DNA of 64,000 nt from Opitutaceae bacterium (GTDB taxonomy: Bacteria > Verrucomicrobiota > Verrucomicrobiia > Opitutales > Opitutaceae): positions 16,953 to 80,952 of the forward strand of contig JANQSC010000032.1 in assembly GCA_028284235.1 (NCBI GenBank), in the 5' to 3' direction. Under the pieces are notes generated by a model that saw only the letters and a program-made list of their open reading frames with translations, did not search any database and was not told where the DNA came from. Position 1 is the first letter of the stretch. Every line of letters begins with the position of its first letter. The translations under genes were made by a program, and so were the position numbers. This document shows, piece by piece, positions 1 to 10,158 of this stretch.

Positions 1-707
1 TTGGAGTTCTCCGCCCGAAAGGTCGGACCAAAAGTGTAGATTTTCCCCAGCGACGTCGCAAAGGCCTCCCCTTCCAACTGGCCGCTCACGGTCAAGTAAG
101 TGGGCTGAGCGAAAAAGTCCCGGGAGTAGTCGACCTGACCGTCCTCCGTCTTGGGCGGCGACTCCATGTCAAGCGCGGTGACCCGAAACAGATCCCCCGC
201 CCCCTCGCAGTCGCTGGCAGTAATGATTGGCGTGTTCACATAGAAAAAGCCCCGCTCCTGGAAAAAGCGGTGAATCGCGAAGGACAACCGGCTTCGCACC
301 CGGAACACGGCTCCGAACAAATTGGCCCGCGGCCTCAGGTGGGAAATCTCCCTTAGAAACTCGAGCGAATGGCGCTTCTTCTGGAGCGGAAACTCCTCGG
401 GAGCCTCGCCGACAAGGGCCACCGCAGCCGCTTGCACTTCCCATTTTTGGCCTTTGCCCTGAGATGGGATGAGGTTCCCCGTCACCGAAACCGACGCCCC
501 CGTTCGGACCGTTTTCAAGGAGTCGAAATTTTCGACATCGCGCGTCACCACAATTTGGATATTTTTCAGGGAGGACCCGTCATTCAATTCGAGAAAGAAG
601 AAATCTTTCGAATCCCGGCGCGTTCGCACCCATCCTTGGATCAATACGTCCGCGCGTTCCGCTTCGCTTTCGATCAACGCCGCGATTTCAGTTCGTTTCT
701 GTGACAT
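1..707 (-). CDS. asnS: asparaginyl-tRNA synthetase, N-terminal part (runs off left edge)
   Basis: Charges tRNA-Asn with asparagine in the cytoplasm. The minus-strand frame opens with ATG at 707 and stays open to base 1, so about 235 N-terminal residues are present and the C-terminal part lies outside the window. The N-terminal OB-fold anticodon-binding domain is visible ([10 protein letters not shown] followed by FFFLELNDG). Next come the class II catalytic core entry ([17 protein letters not shown]), the AsnRS-type [10 protein letters not shown] segment, which separates it from AspRS and LysRS, and the start of motif 2 (GPTFRAENS). It lies 46 bp downstream of lptG on the same strand with no clear terminator between them, so the two may be co-transcribed. 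Confidence 0.95.
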   Translation of the reverse strand, partial: MSQKRTEIAALIESEAERADVLIQGWVRTRRDSKDFFFLELNDGSSLKNIQIVVTRDVENFDSLKTVRTGASVSVTGNLIPSQGKGQKWEVQAAAVALVGEAPEEFPLQKKRHSLEFLREISHLRPRANLFGAVFRVRSRLSFAIHRFFQERGFFYVNTPIITASDCEGAGDLFRVTALDMESPPKTEDGQVDYSRDFFAQPTYLTVSGQLEGEAFATSLGKIYTFGPTFRAENS

Positions 708-753
708 AGTTGGAATCAGCTAATATAAAAGAGGCAATTCTCCCGGAGCTTCA

Positions 754-1923
754 CTAGCGCACACGCCGGATGAGAATATAAGTCAGCATGATCATGAAGA
801 CATTCGGAGTCCATGCCGCCACCGCAGGCGAGAGCACCTGCTGGTTCCCCATGGAATTCAGCACGCTGTTCATCAAATAATAGCCAAAGAGTAGTCCGAT
901 CGATTTGGATACGCCCACCGCCGGATTCACCCGAATGCCGGAAACCGCGAACGGAATCGCCAGACCCGTCACGATCAAGCAACTCGCCGCCCCCGCCATC
1001 AACGCGTGCAGTCGAACGCGATAGTCCAACACGCGCGGATTCTCCTCCATGGTAAAATTGTCCGTGATCGTTTTGAGCTGCAAAAACGACAAATCCTTGG
1101 GCTCCTCGCCGAAAAGCAGCATCAAGCGCGGATCGTCGTCGAGCTCCTTGACCTCCAACTGCTCGAAAGGCACAGTCCGCAGCATCTCCCCGTCTTCCGG
1201 AGCGTATTTGCTGTCCCGCCCCTCGAGAAAAACCCAATGCCCGTCGAACTCGCTGTAGTAGCCGGTTCCCGCAGTGATGCGGCGGATTTCCCGGCGCTGC
1301 TCGTCCATGAGGGACACCATAACGCCGTAGCCCATCTGCTTGTATTCGCTGAACCGGTTGATGAACCACATCCGGTTGTCCTTGCGGCTGTCGAACGCGA
1401 GATTGTAGACCAGCCCGACTTTTTCCGAGCCGACCGTCTCCGCGTCCCGATTCCATTCGAGATTGTCCATGAGCTTGCGCGACGCCTCGACCGACCAGGG
1501 AATCAAGCTCGCGTTGAGGTACCAGAGGCAAGCGGAAAGCCCCAGTCCGGCTAGCCAAAGCATTCGCGTAACCCGAACAACGCTCATCCCCGAGGCGCGA
1601 AACGCGATGAACTCGTTGTTCCGGTGCAGCAAGCCCAGCGCGTACAATATGGATACCAGAATCGCCACCGGCACGGTAATGGTCAGAAAACTCGGGGCCA
1701 AGACCATGTAGTAGAAGACGATCTCGCCGAAAGTCGCGTCGTAGTAAAGCAAGTCGGTAAAACTGTCCTGGACCTCCACGATCATCTGCAAGCCGAACAT
1801 CGCGCCGAGAACCAGGCAGAAAATTTTCAGCCATTCGAGAAAAACGTATCTGTCGACGAGCGGTAGCATGAAGGGCGCGTAAGGCCGATAAAGAGAGTTC
1901 ATGACAGCGAAGTCCAGCGTCAT
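754..1923 (-). CDS. lptG: LptF/LptG-family lipopolysaccharide export permease
   Basis: Predicted inner-membrane permease of the LptB2FG ABC exporter, which extracts lipopolysaccharide and passes it to the periplasmic Lpt bridge. The 389-aa protein has the YjgP/YjgQ architecture: a first membrane helix after VDRYVFLEWLKIF, two more N-terminal helices with the family-typical FRASGMS segment near residue 110, a large periplasmic domain (about 135-300), and three C-terminal helices. The ATG at 1923 has a GGGG ribosome-binding site about 8 nt upstream. The gene is divergent from the NSS transporter across only 77 bp. Only one LptF/LptG paralogue is visible here; the partner must be elsewhere. Whether it is F or G cannot be settled by eye. 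Confidence 0.85.
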   Translation of the reverse strand: MTLDFAVMNSLYRPYAPFMLPLVDRYVFLEWLKIFCLVLGAMFGLQMIVEVQDSFTDLLYYDATFGEIVFYYMVLAPSFLTITVPVAILVSILYALGLLHRNNEFIAFRASGMSVVRVTRMLWLAGLGLSACLWYLNASLIPWSVEASRKLMDNLEWNRDAETVGSEKVGLVYNLAFDSRKDNRMWFINRFSEYKQMGYGVMVSLMDEQRREIRRITAGTGYYSEFDGHWVFLEGRDSKYAPEDGEMLRTVPFEQLEVKELDDDPRLMLLFGEEPKDLSFLQLKTITDNFTMEENPRVLDYRVRLHALMAGAASCLIVTGLAIPFAVSGIRVNPAVGVSKSIGLLFGYYLMNSVLNSMGNQQVLSPAVAAWTPNVFMIMLTYILIRRVR

Positions 1924-1980
1924 GTGCCCCAGTTCTGGCCAAAAACCGACTCGTCTTTTTCCTGGCTATCAATTCGCCAG

Positions 1981-2003
1981 CCCCTAGAAACGGGGGGCAT
2001 ATG
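1981..2003 (+). promoter_or_regulatory. small hairpin overlapping the NSS transporter ribosome-binding site
   Basis: CCCC at 1981-1984 can pair with GGGG at 1992-1995, directly before the ATG at 2001. The G-run is also the only Shine-Dalgarno-like sequence, so the hairpin could partly occlude translation initiation. The stem is only 4 bp and may be fortuitous. Confidence 0.3.
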
Positions 2004-3728
2004 AGTTCCTCAACCCTCAAGGAATCCTGGAATTCGCGCGTCGGGATCATCCTCGCAGTATCCGGAAGCGCGGTCGGGCTGGGAAATTTTCTCCGTTTTC
2101 CAGGACTCGCGGCGAAACACGGCGGCGGCGGCTTCATGCTCGCCTACTTTATCTCCTTCCTCATCATCGGCCTGTCGATCTGCTGGGCGGAATGGGCCAT
2201 GGGCCGCGCCGGCGGCCAGAAAGGCTTCAACTCCAGCCCGGGCATCATCGGCGCCATCACGGGCCGGCCGCGTTTCAAGTACTTCGGCGTGCTCGGAGTG
2301 CTCATCCCGGTGATGATCTACATGTACTACGTCTACATCGAAGCGTGGTGCCTGGGCTACTCGGTGAACTTCCTGGCCGGCAACATGGAATTCAAAAGCG
2401 GCGACGAAGCCGGGGCTTTTTTCGGCAACTTCGTCGGCATCGGCGACAACGGCGACGCGTTCGGCTTCGGAATCGGGCAAGTCGGGTTCTTCCTCATCGC
2501 CGTCTTCATCCTCAATTTCTTCCTCATCTATCGCGGGCTGTCGCGCGGCATCGAACTCTTTTGCAAATACGCCATGCCGGCTTTGATCGTCCTCGCGCTC
2601 GTCGTGCTCGTTCGTGTCCTAACCCTCGGAACTCCCAACCCGGAAACCCCCGACTTGAACGTCTCCAACGGGCTCGGCTACATGTGGAATCCCGCCAAAG
2701 TCGTCCTAGAAGAACAAACCGCGTCCGGCAGCTGGTCGAAGCTCAAGGAAATCGTGGGCGACGTCTCCCTTTCCCAAGCCCAAGCGGAAGCCGCCGCGAG
2801 CGACTCCCTCCGCGTTCGGGAAATCTCCCTCGCCGAGCAACTGACCAATCCCACCCTCTGGCTCGACGCGGCGGGGCAGATCTTCTTCTCGCTCAGCATC
2901 GGGTTCGGGGTCATCATCAACTACTCCAGCTATCTCAAACGGAAAGACGACGTTGTCCTCAGCGGCCTCGCCGCCACCTCGGCGAACGAATTCTGCGAAG
3001 TCGGGCTCGGCGGACTCATCACCGTCCCCGCCGCCTTCACCTTTCTCGGGATCGCCGGCGCCACCGGCTCGACGCTCGGACTCGGCTTCAACGCCCTCCC
3101 CATGGTCTTCAGCTCCATGCCCGCCGGTCAGCTCTTCGGATTCCTCTTCTTCTTCCTGCTCTTCCTCGCCGCCGTCACCAGCTCGCTTTCGATGCTCCAG
3201 CCGGGAATCGCCTTTCTCGAAGAAGCCATGGAGATCGACCGCAAACGATCCGTCACCGTCCTCGGGCTGATCACCGCCATCGGCAGCGGGTTTGTCGTGT
3301 TCTTCAGCAAAGACCTCAAAGCCCTCGACACGATCGACTTCTGGGTCGGCACCTTTCTCATCTTCATTCTGGCCACGATCCAGATCATACTCTTCGGCTG
3401 GTTCATAGGCGTGAAACGCGGATTGAAAATGGCCAACCAAGGCGCCGCCTTCCCGGTCCCGCCCGTCTACGGGTTCATCATGAAGTACGTGACGCCCCTC
3501 TTCCTTCTCGTCATTTTCGCCATGTGGACCACCCAAAGCGTCTTCGGCTACAACATCATCACCGGCGAGCACGACTACCCGTCGTATGTGAAAGACCTCT
3601 TTATCGAACCCAACAATGTCGCCCGATTCAGCGTCGCGCTCATTATTATTGTAATCGCATTTCTGACCATCCTCACCGCGATTGCATCGAAATTTAAATA
3701 CGAAACAAAGGAGGGCCAAAAGCCATGA
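2001..3728 (+). CDS. sodium-dependent transporter, NSS (neurotransmitter:sodium symporter) family
   Basis: Na+-coupled importer of an amino acid or related amine in the cytoplasmic membrane. The 575-aa protein starts its first helix with the LeuT-fold signature GSAVGLGNFLRFP (about residue 23), containing the unwound Na+ and substrate-binding stretch of TM1, and continues with WAEWAMGRAGG. Around 11-12 hydrophobic helices follow. It includes an extra extramembrane insert (about residues 205-285) between helices, containing a Leu/Ala-rich charged stretch. The stop codon overlaps the ATG of a 48-aa partner (ATGA), so the two are translationally coupled. That arrangement is known for the MetP/MetS methionine/alanine transporters, so methionine or alanine is a reasonable substrate guess; the sequence alone does not prove it. 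Confidence 0.9.
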   Translation: MSSSTLKESWNSRVGIILAVSGSAVGLGNFLRFPGLAAKHGGGGFMLAYFISFLIIGLSICWAEWAMGRAGGQKGFNSSPGIIGAITGRPRFKYFGVLGVLIPVMIYMYYVYIEAWCLGYSVNFLAGNMEFKSGDEAGAFFGNFVGIGDNGDAFGFGIGQVGFFLIAVFILNFFLIYRGLSRGIELFCKYAMPALIVLALVVLVRVLTLGTPNPETPDLNVSNGLGYMWNPAKVVLEEQTASGSWSKLKEIVGDVSLSQAQAEAAASDSLRVREISLAEQLTNPTLWLDAAGQIFFSLSIGFGVIINYSSYLKRKDDVVLSGLAATSANEFCEVGLGGLITVPAAFTFLGIAGATGSTLGLGFNALPMVFSSMPAGQLFGFLFFFLLFLAAVTSSLSMLQPGIAFLEEAMEIDRKRSVTVLGLITAIGSGFVVFFSKDLKALDTIDFWVGTFLIFILATIQIILFGWFIGVKRGLKMANQGAAFPVPPVYGFIMKYVTPLFLLVIFAMWTTQSVFGYNIITGEHDYPSYVKDLFIEPNNVARFSVALIIIVIAFLTILTAIASKFKYETKEGQKP

Positions 3729-3871
3729 CACTCGGAGGTTGGATAATAATGATCATATCGGTCGGGTCCGTTTCGACCCTGTTCGGCTGGTGCGTCTACA
3801 AAGTGCTAACTACGCCAAACGAGGAAGAGAAAATGCACGGGTTCGAGATCGAGACGCCCGACAGCAAATAG
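3725..3871 (+). CDS. small single-helix subunit of the NSS transporter (MetS-like)
   Basis: A 48-aa membrane peptide whose ATG overlaps the stop of the preceding NSS transporter by 4 bp. It begins MTLGGWIIMIISVGSVSTLF, giving one transmembrane helix (about residues 5-28) followed by a basic-to-acidic cytoplasmic tail ending ETPDSK. Its size, position and N-terminal helix match the small accessory subunits described for MetPS-type NSS methionine/alanine importers (the MaAIMP_sms family). It is below usual ORF length cut-offs and easily missed. The family match was made by eye and should be tested with a profile search. Confidence 0.7.
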   Translation: MTLGGWIIMIISVGSVSTLFGWCVYKVLTTPNEEEKMHGFEIETPDSK

Positions 3872-4067
3872 GACATGCCACGCCACGCCCGCTGGCGCGA
3901 AGCCATCGGCATCCCGGCTCCCCGCGCCGCCGCCAGTTGATCGGGCGAGGGCTCTCCCCCGCGCCGCCCGGCAAAGGCGCGACACGTAAAATTGAACTTG
4001 AAGCCGCTGGCCAGACTCTTAACGGAGTTTAGGTTTCATCACGCAATTTCAGATTGATTCCAACATC

Positions 4068-5918
<1,851 letters not shown>

Positions 5919-5935
5919 AGGGGGCGGGCGTATCG

Positions 5936-6017
5936 TGATGTAGGGCCGGCGCTCGCGCCGCGCCGTTCAATCAAGATTTTCAATACGCGGCATGGCGCGA
6001 GCGCCAGCCCTACATCA
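5936..6017. repeat. palindromic REP-like element, family A copy 1
   Basis: Bases 5936-5959 and 5994-6017 form a 24-bp inverted repeat with a single mismatch, around a 34-base loop. The arm contains GTAGGGC followed by GGCGCTCGCGCC. The same module recurs at 50334-50353, also just after a protein-coding gene. It sits between htpG and the convergent membrane-protein gene, so it may act as a bidirectional RNA stem or transcription end as well as a dispersed repeat. Confidence 0.8.
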
Positions 6018-6049
6018 GAAACGAATGGAATTGTTGAATGGTCTCGCTA

Positions 6050-6562
6050 TTACTGCGCGAGCCGACCCTTCTTAAACATCGCCGTCGCCAACGCTCCACC
6101 GATCGCTCCACCGATCCCGGAAGAGACAATCACCCAAACCACTTGCTGCACCAGCTCGACCACGCCGAGCGTCTGCATCTCAAGTTGCTCAATCGTCTCC
6201 TCGAGTTGCTCGCTCGCTTCTGGCATCGCTTCAGCTAGTTTATTCAAGAGCGCCACATACGTCGAAAGATCCAAGCGGTAGTCGAACGCCGCCCAGAGAA
6301 TATTATATAAAAGCGTCGACGCCCCAAACCCAATCAAACAGGCCAGAATCGCCACTTTCATTCCCATCTTGAGCGGGACCTGTATCCGATAAACGGACGC
6401 GTAACGAGCCGTGGCCACAAATCCACCAATCGCCAACGGAATACAACAGGCCAAATTGGCCAAGGGGATCAGCGTGATCAGAAATGTGAAAATGCCGCCC
6501 ACCATTAGAGCCGGCTTCATCGGGCAATCGTCGAGGTTTACGATTTCAGCTTCATCGGTCAT
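6050..6562 (-). CDS. unknown integral membrane protein
   Basis: A 170-aa protein I do not recognise. After a short acidic N-terminus (MTDEAEIVNLDDCPMKP) it has a hydrophobic hairpin with a double cysteine (ANLACCIPLAIGG, about residues 34-46), and another membrane helix at about 66-90. A soluble, Glu/Leu-rich amphipathic stretch follows (about 100-130: AEAMPEASEQLEETIEQLEM). A final glycine-rich helix (SSGIGGAIGGALATAMF) lies near the C-terminus. It lies 43 bp downstream of the DUF2085 gene on the same strand, suggesting one transcript. The glycine-zipper-like last helix hints at oligomerisation; no function can be assigned. Confidence 0.75.
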   Translation of the reverse strand: MTDEAEIVNLDDCPMKPALMVGGIFTFLITLIPLANLACCIPLAIGGFVATARYASVYRIQVPLKMGMKVAILACLIGFGASTLLYNILWAAFDYRLDLSTYVALLNKLAEAMPEASEQLEETIEQLEMQTLGVVELVQQVVWVIVSSGIGGAIGGALATAMFKKGRLAQ

Positions 6563-6605
6563 AGCGCCATCATCCTGAGGAATCCGTCCAACTCAAGAAG
6601 CGAAT

Positions 6606-7076
6606 TCAGCTCTTCACTCGCCTCGTCGAAAGCCGAGCGAACACAAACCAAGCCAAGGCGAACCCCAACCCCAGGCCCAACGCGAATCGCAAATAGAGCA
6701 GATTCGAATACACATCCAACTGCTCCAAAACGAAGTCCACTCCATTCGCTCCGAGCGACCCCACCAAGGCCGCAGTCGCCCAGAAAACTGCGCGTCCCCC
6801 GAACCAGTCGAGACCGGTAGCGACACACCCCGCGACTATGCCCGCGTAAATTCCCAGACTGCGCGTGCAGACTGCCATACTCGTACCCGAAATAACAAAA
6901 CAACGTTCGCTGCGCTGGTGACACAAGTGACTGAATACCGATCGCCCCCAATCCCAGTCAGTCCAAGCAATCACTACCAGAGCTGCAATGAGCCCGCCGC
7001 CGAGCGCCGCTCCAATCCAAGCGATTCTTCGATTCGCCGACTGCTCGCTTTCTAAGTTCACCGAACGAATGCTCAA
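6606..7076 (-). CDS. DUF2085 family membrane protein
   Basis: A 156-aa integral membrane protein matching DUF2085 through the segment FSHLCHQRSERCF followed by MAVCTRSLGIYAG, where the CHQR and C.R..GIY residues are the family hallmark. About four hydrophobic helices are present. The molecular function of DUF2085 is unknown. The only start codons fitting the frame are TTG at 7076 or GTG at 7061; no ATG precedes the first helix, so the exact start is uncertain. The downstream neighbour is another small unknown membrane protein, and upstream is the inositol-dehydrogenase-like gene 39 bp away. Confidence 0.75.
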   Translation of the reverse strand: MSIRSVNLESEQSANRRIAWIGAALGGGLIAALVVIAWTDWDWGRSVFSHLCHQRSERCFVISGTSMAVCTRSLGIYAGIVAGCVATGLDWFGGRAVFWATAALVGSLGANGVDFVLEQLDVYSNLLYLRFALGLGLGFALAWFVFARLSTRRVKS

Positions 7077-7115
7077 AACGTATCCGCAGAAATACGACGC
7101 GTCACGCAGTCGCCG

Positions 7116-8126
7116 CTACGACCCCTCCAACTTCAGCGCTACGCCCTCTTTGCAAGAACGCTCCGCCAAATCGGACAAAATATAACTCATGCGAACGTCC
7201 TCTTGCGTAATCGGGACAGACTCCTCTTCAACCACGCATCGACGAAACACCTCCAGCTCGGCGTGATAGGCTTCTCGGTAACGAGTCGGGAATGAAAAGT
7301 CGATCACCGGGCGAGTCACGCCCGCTCCCGACGAATACACCGTCGACTCCGAAGAGCGGTTTTCCGACTGGATCATCCCCTGGTCCCCAAACGCCTCGAT
7401 CCGTTGATCGTAGCCGTAGGCGGCGAAGCGATTGACATCGATGCTCGCCAGCAAGCCACTGGCGAAACGTAGCGTCACCACCACGTTGTCCCAGTCGTTC
7501 AGCGCCGCAATATCCGCGTTGAAATTGCTGCCGACTGAATACACTTCCACCGGATCCTCGCCAACGATGAACCGGATCATATCTAAATCGTGCACAATGC
7601 AGTCGTGGAAAATTCCATGCGACGTGCGAATGTAGTCCATGCTCGGAAGCGGCGAATCCCGAGACGTCAAACGCAACAGCTGCGGCGACCCAATCGCGCC
7701 CGATCGTACCCGTTCCGCCAATTGAGAGTGCGACGGATCGAAGCGTCGATTAAATCCGACAAACAGCGGCAGACCCTTCTCCGCGGCCAACTCGAAACAC
7801 GCGTCGATCTCGTCCAGCCCGTTCCCAAGCGGCTTCTCCGTAAACACCGCTTTACCCGCTTTCAAACCCGCCATGATCTGACCGAAATGCTCGCCAGTCG
7901 GCGTGGCCACGATCACCGCGTCAACCTCCGGATCCGCGAGCGCCGCGTCGGTCGTATCGCTGAAAGCGCAACCAAATTCCTCCGCGACGCCCCGCGCCCG
8001 TTCCCCATCGACATCGACTACGTGACTCAAGACAACGCCCGGGGACAAGCGGATGCTCTGGATTTGAAACTGGCCCGCGCGCCCCAAACCAAACAAGGCG
8101 ACTCTGAGTTTTTTTGTATCCGTCAT
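7116..8126 (-). CDS. Gfo/Idh/MocA-family oxidoreductase, inositol 2-dehydrogenase-like
   Basis: NAD(P)-dependent polyol or sugar dehydrogenase expected to oxidise myo-inositol or a similar cyclic polyol. The 336-aa protein has an N-terminal Rossmann fold (VALFGLGRAGQFQ), the EKPLGNGLDEID segment carrying the family EKP lysine, and the FNRRFDPS and VHDLDMIRF motifs typical of IolG-type enzymes. The C-terminal alpha/beta domain follows. The ATG at 8126 overlaps the miaA stop (ATGA), so it is chosen over a longer upstream extension. No other inositol-catabolism gene is nearby, so the substrate is inferred from family resemblance only. Confidence 0.85.
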   Translation of the reverse strand: MTDTKKLRVALFGLGRAGQFQIQSIRLSPGVVLSHVVDVDGERARGVAEEFGCAFSDTTDAALADPEVDAVIVATPTGEHFGQIMAGLKAGKAVFTEKPLGNGLDEIDACFELAAEKGLPLFVGFNRRFDPSHSQLAERVRSGAIGSPQLLRLTSRDSPLPSMDYIRTSHGIFHDCIVHDLDMIRFIVGEDPVEVYSVGSNFNADIAALNDWDNVVVTLRFASGLLASIDVNRFAAYGYDQRIEAFGDQGMIQSENRSSESTVYSSGAGVTRPVIDFSFPTRYREAYHAELEVFRRCVVEEESVPITQEDVRMSYILSDLAERSCKEGVALKLEGS

Positions 8127-9052
8127 TTGAATAATTCTTCTATTACTGGCGTCGCGCCATTGCCCAGAGTCACCCGGTTGCTTTCGGGCAGCTGGGTTCG
8201 GAACCACGTTCGCTGCTTTTTGGCAAGGCGTCGAGTATTTACGATGATTCGCTCCCGCATCGCCTCCCTATCCAGCTCGCCATCCAAAAACTGTAAACAC
8301 TCCCGGTAGCCAATCGAAGCGGCCGCGCTGGCGTTCGACTCGAAACCCGCTTCGCGGAGGCGCTTTACTTCCTCAATTAGACCGTCCTCCAGCATCGCGT
8401 CCACGCGCCGCTCGATCCGCTCGTTGAGCGAGTCCTTGTCCCGTTCCAAAACTGTCAATCGCTTGGGTGCCTCGATCAGCGCATTGGTCTGGGACGCGAA
8501 TGCAGACTTCATCGTCTTCAGCGATTGGCCCGTTTCCAAACACCGCTCCAACGCCTTCACCACTCGACGCGGATTCTGCGTATCCAAAACGTCCGCGCAA
8601 TCGGGATCGCATTCGACCAGCGCCGCGAGTAGCCCATCGAGTCCCCCTTCCGCTTCAATGGCCCGCACCCGCTCCCGCGTTTCCGCGCTCACGACCACCG
8701 AGTCCACCACCGGCTCGAAAAACGCTTTCAAATAAAACCCGCTCCCGCCAGTCACCAGCGCCCGCTTGCCCCGCCGGCGGATAGCGTCGATCACCTCGAT
8801 CGCCCGATCCAGATAAGCGCCGATATCCATGCCCTTCGAAGGATCGCAAATATCGACGAGATGATGGGGAATCCGATTCCGCTCCGCGCGAGTTGGCTTG
8901 GCCGTACCAATATCCATGCCCCGATAGAACAGCAACGAATCACAGGAGACGATTTCCGCGTTCCGCGCCGCCGCCCACTCCAACGCCAGATGCGTCTTGC
9001 CCACCGCGGTGCAACCGGTGAGCACGAAAATCGTGTCGTCGGGAACGGTCAT
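8123..9052 (-). CDS. miaA: tRNA dimethylallyltransferase
   Basis: Transfers a dimethylallyl group to A37 of tRNAs that read UNN codons. The product from ATG 9052 is 309 aa. The P-loop GCTAVGKTHLAL lies near the N-terminus, followed by the conserved SCDSLLFYRGMDIGTAKPT and HHLVDICDPS motifs and GGSGFYLKAF. The C-terminal region has QRTWFR. The longer in-frame extension to 9103 is rejected because family proteins begin just before the P-loop segment. The gene is translationally coupled to the downstream dehydrogenase by a 4-bp overlap, and is divergent from the LpxH-like gene. Confidence 0.95.
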   Translation of the reverse strand: MTVPDDTIFVLTGCTAVGKTHLALEWAAARNAEIVSCDSLLFYRGMDIGTAKPTRAERNRIPHHLVDICDPSKGMDIGAYLDRAIEVIDAIRRRGKRALVTGGSGFYLKAFFEPVVDSVVVSAETRERVRAIEAEGGLDGLLAALVECDPDCADVLDTQNPRRVVKALERCLETGQSLKTMKSAFASQTNALIEAPKRLTVLERDKDSLNERIERRVDAMLEDGLIEEVKRLREAGFESNASAAASIGYRECLQFLDGELDREAMRERIIVNTRRLAKKQRTWFRTQLPESNRVTLGNGATPVIEELFK

Positions 9053-9219
9053 AGTCCGTGCACGGACCTTTTTGATTGCGAAATCGCCCGAGCGACGTTG
9101 CAACTGACCGCGTCAAGCCATGTTACAATGTCGCAAATACGTTGCAATTTACTCGCTCGGTTGAAGGTTTGAGGCTCACTATGCAGGCTTAGAGGGAAGC
9201 GTCCAATCGACTCACAGAC

Positions 9220-10071
9220 ATGAAGAAGCCGCCGCGCAAATACAAGACCATCTTCATCTCCGACGTCCACCTCGGCACGGTAAACTGCAAGGTGCGCGAA
9301 GTAGTGCATTTCCTCAAGAACACCCGTTGCCAACGGCTCGTCCTCAATGGCGACATCATCGACGGCTGGCAACTCAATCGGGGCAGCGACTGGTCCCGTG
9401 ACCACACCCGGTTCCTCCGGCTCGTCCTTAAACGTATCGAAAAAAAGAAGCTCGAAGTCATCTACCTGCGCGGCAACCACGACGACATCCTCGGTCGCTT
9501 CCTGCCCATGCAGTTCGGCTCCCTCTCCATCGTCGAGGAATTCATCCACGAGTCGCCCTCCGGACGCTACCTGGTCCTCCACGGCGACGTGTTCGACAGC
9601 ATCACCAAGAACTTCGTCTTCCTCGCCCACCTTGGCGACTGGGGCTACAAGCTCCTCATGTCGCTGAACCGCGTCTACAACCAATACCGTTCCTGGAGAG
9701 GCAAAGAGTACTACTCCCTCAGCAAAGCGATCAAAGCCAAGGTCAAAGCCGCCGTGAACTTCGTCTCCAGCTTCGAGGAGAAAATCGCCAAGCTCGCCGA
9801 AGCCAGAGAGTGCACCGGCGTCATTTGCGGCCACATCCATACGCCCGCCGACAAGAAGATGGGCGACTTGCGCTACCTCAATTCTGGCGACTGGGTTGAG
9901 TCTCTCTCCGCCATCGTCGAAGACTTCGAGGGAAACATGGAGCTCATCTTCTTCTCCGACTTCGTCCTCGAATACCCCTTCGAGAACGAGGAGACCGACG
10001 AGGAAACCGACCCCGGCGACGTGTTCGACGTCTCCATCCCCGGACTGATTCCGTCCGAGAGCGCCCAATAA
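9220..10071 (+). CDS. LpxH-like metallophosphoesterase (UDP-2,3-diacylglucosamine diphosphatase family)
   Basis: Calcineurin-like phosphoesterase of 283 aa. The metal-binding motifs appear in order: SDVHLG (about residue 14), NGDIIDGW, RGNHDD, VLHGDVFD, CGHIHTP and NSGDW. This order and the DIIDGW box resemble the UDP-2,3-diacylglucosamine hydrolase group, so a step in lipid A assembly is plausible. That would fit the presence of LptG, but many related enzymes act on other phosphodiesters. An acidic tail (ENEETDEETDPGD) follows the catalytic domain. The gene precedes mscS on the same strand with an 87-bp gap that contains a promoter-like sequence. Confidence 0.8.
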   Translation: MKKPPRKYKTIFISDVHLGTVNCKVREVVHFLKNTRCQRLVLNGDIIDGWQLNRGSDWSRDHTRFLRLVLKRIEKKKLEVIYLRGNHDDILGRFLPMQFGSLSIVEEFIHESPSGRYLVLHGDVFDSITKNFVFLAHLGDWGYKLLMSLNRVYNQYRSWRGKEYYSLSKAIKAKVKAAVNFVSSFEEKIAKLAEARECTGVICGHIHTPADKKMGDLRYLNSGDWVESLSAIVEDFEGNMELIFFSDFVLEYPFENEETDEETDPGDVFDVSIPGLIPSESAQ

Positions 10072-10120
10072 ACGAACAATTTCCAATTTGGCGACTATGA
10101 ACGCCGGGTTAAACATGTCG

Positions 10121-10150
10121 TTGACATTTTTTTGATAAACAACTGACAAT
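10121..10150 (+). promoter_or_regulatory. sigma70-like promoter before mscS
   Basis: A consensus -35 (TTGACA, 10121-10126) is followed after 18 nt by GACAAT (10145-10150, four of six matches to the -10 consensus). The expected start point falls at about 10157, only one or two bases before the mscS ATG at 10159. The transcript would be almost leaderless, and no Shine-Dalgarno sequence is visible. Confidence 0.5.
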
Positions 10151-10158
10151 AACTCCCT

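Noticed and set aside
2192..3697. 501-codon plus-strand open frame inside the NSS transporter
   Set aside because: Arg/His-rich +1-frame shadow of a clearly real membrane transporter gene, a common effect in GC-rich DNA.
3872..4067. Search for CIRCE operator or heat-shock promoter before htpG, and a 21-codon mini-ORF
   Set aside because: No TTAGCACTC-type inverted repeat was found, -35/-10 matches are poor, and the mini-ORF has no ribosome-binding site.
9054..9067. Perfect palindrome GTCCGTGCACGGAC followed by T residues
   Set aside because: Looks like a plus-strand terminator but no plus-strand gene ends there; it lies immediately upstream of miaA and may be an operator or chance dyad, so it is not annotated.
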